From: a virus
Reading direction: 5' to 3' (one strand)
IMG/VR virus record: IMGVR_UViG_3300024520_000503
Location: 1-23,586 of that record
DNA length: 23,586 bases
Positions 11,804 through 20,000 of the stretch are shown here, piece after piece (within the stretch, counting starts at the first letter, position 1; every line of letters starts with the position of its first letter). The notes beneath the pieces are model-generated. The model was not told the DNA's origin. It saw only the letters and a program-made list of their open reading frames with translations, and did no database searches. Position numbers and translations under genes: made by a program.

Positions 11804-13243
11804 ATGGCTAATAAAAAACTAAACAACTTCTATTCAGGGCAACAGTTTGACGACAGACTGCCAACTTCATCAGGGTATTCATATTCAGAAAACTTTAAAC
11901 TTGACGACCTTACAAAGCTGAGAGCTACATACGGTAAAGACCCAGAAACTCTTGACTCAGAGGGGACTTTTAATCTTATGGCTGATGACAATGGTGTCGT
12001 TTGGAGGTTAGGTATCGATGATGGTGGGGCAAGTAGACCAAACAACGCCTCTATAGATAACTACACAACAGGGTGGGAAAATGCCAACACAGCAACGTCA
12101 GGTGCAATAACAAGTCAGACTAAGACTATGACCTTTTATAAAGGGGGTATGTATTTTCAAGGTCTTAACTACTTAATGAAGTTCTCACCTCCAGCTAACA
12201 CTATAGATACAACATTCCAAGCCACTACCAACGTAATTACAGGACGAGGTGTCGTGGGTAAAGATGACGTATTGTATTTTCCAACAGATACTACTTTAAA
12301 TTCCTATGATCCAAATGTTGTACCAGCTTGGGTTGAAGATGTTATCTCAGTACCAGATGACTATACTATTAAACAAATAGACGTATTCCAAAACCTCCTT
12401 GCGATAGGGGTAGATTCCAACGACTCAAGGGAGTCAGGTATTTTCTTATGGGATTACATAAACGCCGACATTACAGACTTCATACCAGTAGGGGTGGGGG
12501 ACTTGTTTGGACTTACTAACTTAAACGGTATTCTTATAGCTGGATTAAGTTATGAAGATAAATCAGGGCAAATAATAGAGATGAAGGGATATTCAGGGGG
12601 GAGTCCTGTCTCATTGGGTAAGATTAAGATGAACTTCCTAGACAACCCAGAGCCTTTTAAAGAATTTCAAGGGAAAATCATGTTTTCTGCAAGATCAAGT
12701 AATACAGACTCTCTTTCTGATGCTAGATATAGTGTTTGGGAATTTGGTCAAGTTACGACACAAACACCATTTGGCTTCAATCTATTTATGACAGATGATG
12801 ACTGGGCGCAAGACTTATACGACTTCCACCAGCTTGATGATGGTTTCTTAGTCGCTTACAGGGGGGCTTCACCAGGAACGGAATATAAGATAGATAAGGT
12901 ATACAGATTAGGCTCTAGTGCTGTCATTGAAACACAATGGTTCACAGGGAATGATCCAACTATTACACAGCAACTTATTTCAGCTACTGTTCTACATAAC
13001 CCAATCCCAAGCGGAGGTTCTGTAACGGTTAGTGTTAAGTCAGATGCGGACACAAGCTACACAACACTGCTCGTGTCAACAACAGAGGACTCAATGAGGA
13101 CTACAGCTACTTTCGAGTCAGATGGAGGAGAGCTGGATCAATTCCTACGTCTGAAGGTTAAGGTTGATACAACAGGAGGGGTTGATGTCTACGGTATTAA
13201 GCCAGAATTTGATGCGATAACAGACGACGCTTATGGACGATAA
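11804..13243 (+). CDS. Structural tail protein, possible tail hub/nozzle (479 aa)
   Basis: The start at 11804 is chosen because it forms the TAATATG junction with the previous stop; an in-frame ATG at 11735 would force a 68-nt overlap. The protein is beta-rich with many short repeated strand-turn units (V-W-R-L-G-I-D-D-G-G, M-Y-F-Q-G-L-N-Y-L-M-K-F, V-L-Y-F-P-T-D-T-T-L-N-S-Y-D, G-I-F-L-W-D-Y-I) reminiscent of beta-propeller blades. The C-terminal 110 residues form a separate beta domain. Propeller-like nozzle proteins (for example P22 gp10 or T7 gp12) occupy the same gene position after the adaptor, so a tail-nozzle role is plausible but unproven. Confidence 0.6.
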   Translation: MANKKLNNFYSGQQFDDRLPTSSGYSYSENFKLDDLTKLRATYGKDPETLDSEGTFNLMADDNGVVWRLGIDDGGASRPNNASIDNYTTGWENANTATSGAITSQTKTMTFYKGGMYFQGLNYLMKFSPPANTIDTTFQATTNVITGRGVVGKDDVLYFPTDTTLNSYDPNVVPAWVEDVISVPDDYTIKQIDVFQNLLAIGVDSNDSRESGIFLWDYINADITDFIPVGVGDLFGLTNLNGILIAGLSYEDKSGQIIEMKGYSGGSPVSLGKIKMNFLDNPEPFKEFQGKIMFSARSSNTDSLSDARYSVWEFGQVTTQTPFGFNLFMTDDDWAQDLYDFHQLDDGFLVAYRGASPGTEYKIDKVYRLGSSAVIETQWFTGNDPTITQQLISATVLHNPIPSGGSVTVSVKSDADTSYTTLLVSTTEDSMRTTATFESDGGELDQFLRLKVKVDTTGGVDVYGIKPEFDAITDDAYGR

Positions 13244-13562
13244 CTTACAAGAACAAATAGATGCTCTAAAGCTTCAACTCCAGCAATTCAACTATGCTTA
13301 TGACCGAATGGTTCGCAGTGACAGGATTGTCCCTAATAAGAACATATTCTTATTAGACGGTGGTGTTGTTTCAGCTGGTTCTAATTTAGGAACTAAGGTG
13401 GGCGAAGGCACTACAGATAAGCTAGGGTTTTACGGAGTAACTCCAGTGGATCAACCAGCAACAGTGAGTGACCCATCAGGAGGTGCAACAATAGACAGTG
13501 AATCACGGACAGCTGTGATAGCATTGATAGATAGGTTGCAGGAGCTAGGTTTAATAGCGTAG
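13233..13562 (+). CDS. Coiled-coil fibre-associated protein (109 aa)
   Basis: Starts 11 nt inside the end of the preceding gene. The N-terminus (L-Q-E-Q-I-D-A-L-K-L-Q-L-Q-Q-F) is a coiled coil. The segment T-D-K-L-G-F-Y-G-V-T-P-V-D-Q-P-A (about residues 62-77) is a frequent phage fibre/appendage motif, normally followed, as here, by a segment ending in a short helix (T-A-V-I-A-L-I-D-R-L-Q-E-L-G-L-I). In many phages this module ends a fibre subunit or adaptor. The gene contains a 10-bp perfect hairpin in its coding sequence and its last codons overlap the GCTAGGT element of the next promoter. Confidence 0.6.
   Translation: MDDNLQEQIDALKLQLQQFNYAYDRMVRSDRIVPNKNIFLLDGGVVSAGSNLGTKVGEGTTDKLGFYGVTPVDQPATVSDPSGGATIDSESRTAVIALIDRLQELGLIA
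13333..13356 (+). repeat. 10-bp perfect inverted repeat with tetraloop inside a CDS
   Basis: CTAATAAGAA (13333-13342) and TTCTTATTAG (13347-13356) are perfect reverse complements separated by CATA. It lies about 100 nt into the 109-aa gene. It could be an mRNA structure or an operator-like DNA site; coding constraint does not explain a perfect 24-nt hairpin. Confidence 0.6.
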
Positions 13563-13588
13563 TTATTGTATAATTAATAGAAAGCGGC
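13544..13588 (+). promoter_or_regulatory. Late promoter and GCGG leader, ejection module
   Basis: TATAAT (13569-13574) in GTATAATTA, preceded by TTATTG-TATAAT and, 18 nt upstream of the -10, by GCTAGGT (13544-13550), identical in sequence and spacing to the portal promoter. GCGGC at 13584-13588 lies 15 nt before the ATG at 13599. The shared heptamer suggests a -35-like contact for a non-canonical sigma factor or an activator. Confidence 0.7.
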
Positions 13589-13598
13589 TCAAAAAAAC

Positions 13599-15266
13599 AT
13601 GGAAGAAGATTTACTTAAAAAAGCAAAAAACTTAAAAGGTGATTTAGATAAAGGATTCCAAAGTTTCTCTGAGAGGAATGATAAGAATGACTTCTCACAA
13701 TTCGCTGGTACTGATATAGGATTCTCTAGAGACCCATCACAGACTGGAGTTCCAGCCATACCTACACCACTTATTTCAAATACTCAAGTAGAAGCACCAG
13801 AGCTCGAAATACCAACTCGGGCTGTTGTTGCACCTGCACCTCAAATTCAAGCAGATCCAGCACAAGCTATAGTTTCAGGAGCACAAAAGATAGCAACAAG
13901 ACCTATTGCTAAAACTCCAGAACAACTAAGAGCAGAAGGAGCTCCGACAGACAGAACAACTAGAACAGCAACAGGAGAAGAACAAGTCCTTCAAGGTAGA
14001 ATAGAAAAAGCAATGGGACTATCCGAAGGAACCCTCGGGAGAGAACAAGCTCAACTAGAAGAAGAACGACTTAGAGGAGTTGAAGAACAAAATCAAAGGG
14101 TTGCACAGAAGCAAGGAGAGATCCAAACACTTGCAGCTGAATTTGACTCTGCAATCGTCGGATTAGAGGGACAAGGTAGAGGTATACCACTTTCGCTTAT
14201 TACAGGCCAGCAGGGGCTTCTCAGGCGCCAGAAAGCAGCAGAAATAGGTATCAAGCAAGCAGAACTACTCGCTATTACAGGACAAAGAGATGCAGCACAG
14301 AAAGCAGCCGACCGAGCTGTTGATTTAGAGTTTGATGCTAGAGACCAAGAACTACAAAATGCACTACTTGAAATTGAACTAGTTAAACCACTCGCAGACG
14401 CAGCAGAGCGAAAACGACTAGAGGCACGAGAAGATGAAATCAACGGACAGTCCTCAGTAGCCAAAGATCTTAAAGATAATAAGAAGTTCTTCATAGAACA
14501 AGCAATCGATAACCAGCAGTTTGATGTTGTGAGTGCGCTTATGACAGCAGGATCTGTAGAAGAGTTGGCACAAGCCGCTTCAGGAATACAGTTCGGTAAC
14601 TCAATAGATGATATATACAAAAGATTACAGATAAGTAAATTACAGTCCTCAGTATCAGGAGGAGGGGGTGTCTCAGCCGAAACAGATGAATTTGGACGTG
14701 TCCTAGTTAATTCAAAGGATGCCTCTAAGTTGAATAAGGAGATTAGAACATCAGACGCATTCCAAGCTATCCAGAAAGGTACAACCTCACTAGCAGGACT
14801 CAATAGATTTGAGGAACTTTTCAATAAGGTTGGAACAACATCAGGAGTTACTAGTCCTTTTGATGAGTCTAGACTTGCTCCACTCTATAACGCAGCAGTA
14901 TTGGATCTTAAAGAGTTCTTCAACCTTGGAGTTCTTAATGGCCCAGACCTCGAAGTTATTCAGTCAGTCCTTCCAAAACCAACAGGACAAGGATTTGTTA
15001 CAAACATTGCCGCTAAAGGATCTACAAAGGCAGGTTTGGCAAACATTAAGTCTATGATCAACGATACACTAGATGATCGGTATCGAAGTATTGTTCTTCA
15101 GTTTGAGCAGTCTCCAGAATCAGTAGGTGCTCTTAGAGATCTACAAATCACATACATTGATAACAAATCAAAACTGGATTCTAATATAAAAACAGCTGTT
15201 GATTCAGCCAGGAAAGAATTCCCAGGAATTTCAGATGATGAAATTATTCAAATAATATCAAACTAA
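13599..15266 (+). CDS. Large coiled-coil virion protein, candidate ejection protein (555 aa)
   Basis: The N-terminal ~100 residues are Pro/Ala-rich and probably disordered. Residues ~140-290 form long charged helices (E-E-E-R-L-R-G-V-E-E-Q-N-Q-R-V-A-Q-K-Q-G) interrupted by a G-R-G-I-P-L-S-L-I-T-G-Q-Q-G motif, a pattern I have seen in phage tail/ejection-type proteins. A Gly-rich hinge (S-G-G-G-G-V-S near residue 350) leads to a compact C-terminal helical domain. It starts its own transcription unit with the 483-aa membrane-active protein, a pairing like the internal virion proteins that form a DNA conduit in podoviruses. No catalytic motif such as a lytic transglycosylase signature is seen. 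Alternative: a fibre-base or tail-spike anchor. Confidence 0.5.
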   Translation: MEEDLLKKAKNLKGDLDKGFQSFSERNDKNDFSQFAGTDIGFSRDPSQTGVPAIPTPLISNTQVEAPELEIPTRAVVAPAPQIQADPAQAIVSGAQKIATRPIAKTPEQLRAEGAPTDRTTRTATGEEQVLQGRIEKAMGLSEGTLGREQAQLEEERLRGVEEQNQRVAQKQGEIQTLAAEFDSAIVGLEGQGRGIPLSLITGQQGLLRRQKAAEIGIKQAELLAITGQRDAAQKAADRAVDLEFDARDQELQNALLEIELVKPLADAAERKRLEAREDEINGQSSVAKDLKDNKKFFIEQAIDNQQFDVVSALMTAGSVEELAQAASGIQFGNSIDDIYKRLQISKLQSSVSGGGGVSAETDEFGRVLVNSKDASKLNKEIRTSDAFQAIQKGTTSLAGLNRFEELFNKVGTTSGVTSPFDESRLAPLYNAAVLDLKEFFNLGVLNGPDLEVIQSVLPKPTGQGFVTNIAAKGSTKAGLANIKSMINDTLDDRYRSIVLQFEQSPESVGALRDLQITYIDNKSKLDSNIKTAVDSARKEFPGISDDEIIQIISN

Positions 15267-15268
15267 TC

Positions 15269-16720
15269 ATGGCCTTAACTCAAGAACAAATAAACAGACT
15301 AAGAGGGAATTTACATTCAAAACAACAACAAGCACCTAGTTCTCAAGGAGGTCTAAGGAACTTTTTTGCAGACGCAGTGCAAGATGTTAAAGAAATAGGT
15401 TCTGGCGTTAAAGAGAGAGCTTTTGAGAGAGCAGACCAGTTTGGAGAACAACAGACACTTGTAGGTAAATTTGGACAAGGTGTGGGTTTCGCAGGTGATA
15501 TTATTGGAGAAACAGTGCTTGGGGCAGCAAAAGCGGCAGTACCGCAATCAACAGAAGAAGCGGTTTCGAGCGGTTTCGAGTCAACAGCAGCTAAAGTGTT
15601 ACAAAACGAGAAGGTTCAGGAGGGACTAGCAGCAATTGAAAGGTTCAAAAAAGAAAACCCAACTCTTTCCGAGGCGCTAACAGCTGTTGGTAATACAGCG
15701 ATACTAGGATTAGACATTGTCGGAATTGGAGGAGGAGCTCAAGTAGCAAAGACAGTTGGTAAAAAGGGGTTGAGGACAACAAAAGACACTATTTCTAAGG
15801 GAGTGGACACTGTGGGATCTAAGACACGAGATGTAGGGTCTGCTGTTACAGGTGCTCTGAAGGATATAAAACCTACTAGGCAAGCAATTATAAATGAGCA
15901 GGTTACTAAGGCCCTCGACTTTGCACCAGGGGATTTAAATAAAATAGCCAGGGCCACTGATAACGAAGCGGGTATTTTCTTAGCAGATCAAAACTTAATA
16001 GGAACAAACAAGGCTAATACTGTCAGGAACCTAGAGGAGTTTGCAGACGATGCGTTCAATCAAGTACGTGAAGAAATTGGACTAGTAGGCGATAAATTCA
16101 CACATTCAGACATCCCTCAGTACAAAGAAGCTTTGAATGCAATAAAAGATAAAACAAAAGGGAAAGCTGGGCTACAAGAGGTGAATAAGGAGCTCGGCAA
16201 GCTAATCAGGAAAAAGAATATAAAACTTACAGACGTGCAAAGAACAAAAGAGCTTCTAGACGAACACTTCAGTCTATTCAGCGTTACTGGAGATATTAAA
16301 GAAAGTGTAGAGAAACAAGGGCTTGCTAATGTTAGACAGAGTCTCAGGGGCTTTATAGAAGATAAGGTTGAGATAGCTGGGGGAGGTGACATTAAGTTAC
16401 TGAACAATAACGTTGCAACATCAAAAACTATACTAGAGACAATTAAGACTCGTTCTCCTAAAGGTCTAACTAAATCAAATATAAAGCTAGGAGATCTAGG
16501 AATCTTCGGGGTAGCTTCTACCTTCGGAGGGCCAGCAACAGGACTAGCTGCACTTCTCTTAAAGAAGATAATAGAGTCACCATCAGTAAGGCTTAGGTTT
16601 GCGAAGTGGTTAGATAAGATAGATGACGCAAAAAGAGCTGAGGCCTTAGAGGAACTCAGAAAAGGTACTGTGTCTGATGAACTACAGAAAGCTGTAGGTA
16701 TTACTGATGCGACCGAATAA
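15269..16720 (+). CDS. Membrane-interacting virion protein, candidate ejection protein (483 aa)
   Basis: Starts at TAATCATG, two bases after the previous stop. The N-terminal third is amphipathic and Gly/Ala-rich (G-V-G-F-A-G-D-I-I-G-E-T-V-L-G-A-A-K-A-A near residues 71-90; a second hydrophobic Gly-rich stretch around 137-162). A further hydrophobic region near residues 410-435 (G-I-F-G-V-A-S-T-F-G-G-P-A-T-G-L-A-A-L-L-L) precedes a basic helix. Such a layout is expected of proteins that leave the capsid and insert into the host envelope as a DNA-ejection channel. The middle (~200-390) is helical and charged. A 10-bp tandem duplication lies in codons 98-104. No family is recognised with certainty. 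Confidence 0.5.
   Translation: MALTQEQINRLRGNLHSKQQQAPSSQGGLRNFFADAVQDVKEIGSGVKERAFERADQFGEQQTLVGKFGQGVGFAGDIIGETVLGAAKAAVPQSTEEAVSSGFESTAAKVLQNEKVQEGLAAIERFKKENPTLSEALTAVGNTAILGLDIVGIGGGAQVAKTVGKKGLRTTKDTISKGVDTVGSKTRDVGSAVTGALKDIKPTRQAIINEQVTKALDFAPGDLNKIARATDNEAGIFLADQNLIGTNKANTVRNLEEFADDAFNQVREEIGLVGDKFTHSDIPQYKEALNAIKDKTKGKAGLQEVNKELGKLIRKKNIKLTDVQRTKELLDEHFSLFSVTGDIKESVEKQGLANVRQSLRGFIEDKVEIAGGGDIKLLNNNVATSKTILETIKTRSPKGLTKSNIKLGDLGIFGVASTFGGPATGLAALLLKKIIESPSVRLRFAKWLDKIDDAKRAEALEELRKGTVSDELQKAVGITDATE
15561..15580 (+). repeat. Tandem 10-bp duplication in a coding region
   Basis: The decamer CGGTTTCGAG occurs twice head to tail, encoding V-S-S-G-F-E across two frames of the same unit. 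Loss or gain of one copy would shift the frame. Confidence 0.8.
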
Positions 16721-16727
16721 TTATTCG
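16714..16727 (+). repeat. 14-nt perfect palindrome at a stop codon
   Basis: CGAATAATTATTCG overlaps the TAA of the 483-aa gene. It has no T-run and a stem too short for an intrinsic terminator, so it could be an operator or fortuitous. The 85 nt from here to the next ATG (16806) contain no other gene or clear promoter that I can see. Confidence 0.4.
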
Positions 16728-16805
16728 ATACCACCCATAATTAGTAGGAATATGATAAGAAAGAATATTTCCATATATCTACATAATAAACACAAACAAA
16801 CAACC

Positions 16806-16973
16806 ATGTCAACAAAAACTGTTAATAACCAAGATATAGCCGATCTGGCAAAATTCCAGAGATTGCTACGAAATATTGAGGACATGAGACGAGGAGCAGC
16901 CCAAACTCTTGTTAAAAGAGAGAATGAAGGTATGTTCAAACGCATTTCTGAAAGGAGACGAAATGCTGTATAA
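16806..16973 (+). CDS. Small basic protein before the fibre gene (55 aa)
   Basis: The frame extends further upstream to an ATG at 16707, but that part overlaps the previous gene's end and reads as non-protein-like AT-rich sequence, so the ATG at 16806 (AAACAACC-ATG) is preferred. The product is Arg/Lys-rich and helical (F-Q-R-L-L-R-N-I-E-D-M-R-R-G-A-A-Q-T-L). Its last codons overlap the -10 of the fibre promoter. No function is recognised; a small virion-assembly or regulatory peptide is possible. Confidence 0.5.
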   Translation: MSTKTVNNQDIADLAKFQRLLRNIEDMRRGAAQTLVKRENEGMFKRISERRRNAV

Positions 16974-16992
16974 TTAGTATAACGTGTGCGGC
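16969..16992 (+). promoter_or_regulatory. Late promoter and GCGG leader, fibre/lysis module
   Basis: TATAAT (16969-16974) in GTATAATTA, then GCGGC (16988-16992). The motif is 13 nt before the ATG at 17001 and 16 nt before the one at 17004; the other three leaders have 15-16 nt, which favours the second ATG. A GTG at 16986 lies within the motif itself and is unlikely as a start. Confidence 0.65.
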
Positions 16993-17000
16993 TAACACAT

Positions 17001-20000
17001 ATGATGCCATCCAATCAAAACGAACTTAAAAAACTATTAAACTTTGCAGAAGATAAGGATCTAGCACTGTTCGATGAACTTTCTGGTCTTAATGAATCTC
17101 TGAATGATTTCAGGGGTATTTTCGATAATACAAACTTCCAGAATGTAGAGATCCTAAAAGGAGAGGATGGGTACACACCAATACTAGGTGTAGATTTTCT
17201 TACAGACGTAGATATAGCAGAATTGCTGGCCAAGACAGAGAAGCTACTGGTTCATGGAGTTGACGGAAAGGATGGTAAAGATGGAGTAGGGGTTAATGGT
17301 AAAGATGGAACAGATGGCGCCACACCAGTTAAAGGTGTTGATTTCCTTACAGAGACAGACATTCAAGAAATGGCAGAGGCTACAGCAAAACAAATTACTC
17401 AGTTTGAACTGTTAGGAGAAGGTGTAAGGGATGTTCTTATGGAAATGGAAGGGGACGATAGACTACCCATCATAGCCATTGCTTCTCTTAGGGAAGAGTT
17501 GGACAGGCTACATTTTGCAATACAAAACCCAATCAACGGTAAAAGGACAACAGGTGGAGGTAATCTTTCTACATTCAAGAACGGAACTAAAGTAGGGTCA
17601 GGAACTAAGCTAGACCTTATAGAAGGTACTAACGTAACGATTACGTCAGCATTTGATGGCTCAAAGACAAGTTATACAATTGCTGCAGCAGGAGGAGGTG
17701 GTGGTGGATCAGGAACAATGACAACTGTAAAAGAAGACGGGGTTCAGGTAGGAGGTGCTGATATTGAAGTACTTGATTTTGGAACAGGGTTTGATCTTAC
17801 AGAATCACCTGATAAGGAGATAAATATATCACTTGATTTAGACGAACTTGTTGATAGTTATACTGAAAGTAACACACCCCAATCTGGAGACATGATTCTT
17901 TGGCAGGACGTAACAGCCAATGTTATTAAGAAGTTTGATGTTGCAGATGCTCACACAGCTCTTGGTTTTACTTTATCTAACCAATACGACATTGCATATG
18001 GGGCGTCAGACCTTTCATTAGCATCAGATGGATCATTCCAATATTTAAATACAACAAAACAACTCATCAGCGACTCATCAGTTGTGGGTATAGGAGGTTC
18101 TATTAACTGGACTATCAGCAACTTGGCACATGACGGACTTGTGTTGAAGCCAGTATCAGGAACATATGCAGGTAACTACATTGACCTACTAAACAACGCA
18201 GGTGCTACCCTCTTCCAAGTAGACACCACAGGACAGCTACTAATCCCTGGAACAGTCGAGGCTTCACCTATCGACATTGCAGACTACATTCCTTTCATTG
18301 ATAACTCAGCAGGAAGTACAGTCAAGAAAGTATTACGAGACAACTTCCTTTCAGAGATTGGAGGAGGTGGACGTTCAGCAGGAGATGCTGGAGAGGTTAT
18401 ATACGCAGATGGTACAGGTCTTACAAGCTCAGAGGCAGAGTTCTTGTACCAATCTACTATCAATAAGCTAAACGTAGGAGAGGTATCAGGTTCAGCTAAC
18501 TTCCACATGGAGGTGATGACAGGAGCTGTTCAGCAAGCGTGGCCAGCAATCAACATACTAGAAAGTACACATGCCTCATCAGGACGTGCCACTATCGGAT
18601 ATGGACTAGATAATGCAGCAACACCAACATCAGGATTTCTACAGGGACGAGACTGGGCAGGAACAGATACAGAGACTTTCTACCTATACTCACTCTCAGG
18701 AGCTAAAACAGCCATGTACGTTGACGGTGCAACTGGATATGTACAGATCGGAGGTGGTGGAGGTAATGCTTCAAACCCACTCTCAGCACACCTATCACTT
18801 TCAGGAGACTTCGTTGCTCGTGTAGAAAACACTCACGCGAGTGGTGACGGACTTCTTATAAATACAGCAGGAACAGGAGGTACTGAGAGTTCATTTAGAG
18901 TTTCAAACAATTCAAATATTAACTTTGATATTCATAACGATGGGGATGTTAGTATCGGACAGACAGCCAACACTCATTCTATTGTAGAAATTACAGCAGA
19001 CGCAGATACGATTGATGCAGCAGGGCATGATTGGGCAATTCCTTTGTCATTGAACGTTGACTACGGTCAAGGAGGAATGGACATCTCAGGACAGTCAGGA
19101 GGGGGGACAGATCTTTACTACAGCCTACGAGACAGTGACGATATTGATAATGCCAACTACTTCTGGATGGGTCTTGATACAAACGGAGCTGTAGCACCAA
19201 CTGGAACTAATGCTCTGGTATCTTCAAAGAATGGAACGGGAACAACTAATAATTTGGTTCTTACAGCTACAGACAACTCTACTAGCGCCACTCCTCAAAT
19301 AACTATTAAAGCAAACACCGCCTTTGTAGGAATAAACAAACTTGTGCCTACGGTAGCCCTTGATGTGGTTGGAGCAGGAGCGTTCACTTTAGACGTAACA
19401 GTACCAGACGAAGTGTATGGAGCAGGGTGGAATGGTTCACTCGAAGTACCAACAAAGAACGCTGTATACGATAAGATCGAAACACTTGGAGGAGGTGGTG
19501 ACGTTACAGCAGCAGCAAACATAACAGATCACGCTCTCGTTAGAGGTGATGGTGGAGCTAAAGGTATACAAGATAGCGGAATATTCATTGATGACACTGA
19601 CAATATGTCTGGTGTTACGCTAGATGATTTCGATAATACTATCAATGCAGATGGAATCCATACAAGAGTAATCAACAACTCTGGAGTAACAATCAATAAA
19701 GGAGAGCCTGTGTATATTAGTGGATATAATGCAGGATCAGGACTCTCAGAGGTAGCCAAAGCAGACGCAGATGACGCAAGTAAAATGCCTTGTGTTGGTC
19801 TTATGGCTTCTAATACAACAAACACTTCAACAGGTGGTGTGATTTCATTTGGAAATATAAACTCACTAAACACCTCAAGCTGGGCTGTGGGAGATTCTGT
19901 GTATGTAGACACAACAGCAGGAGCATTAACAAACACTCGTCCAACAGGTGCGACTACAAATGTTCAGAAGATTGCAGAAGTTAAGAAATCAGATGCTTCA

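Noticed and set aside
14093-14824. 243-codon open frame on the minus strand
   Set aside because: It is the shadow of the Gln/Ala/Glu-rich coiled-coil gene on the plus strand; composition (Ser/Ala/Leu runs) is artefactual and no gene in the window is on the minus strand.
16117-16734. 205-codon open frame on the minus strand
   Set aside because: Lies entirely opposite the 483-aa virion gene, Ser/Phe/Leu-rich without domain pattern; a strand shadow.
16707-16805. Upstream start for the small basic protein
   Set aside because: Extension overlaps the 483-aa gene and reads through AT-rich non-coding-like sequence; 16806 preferred.
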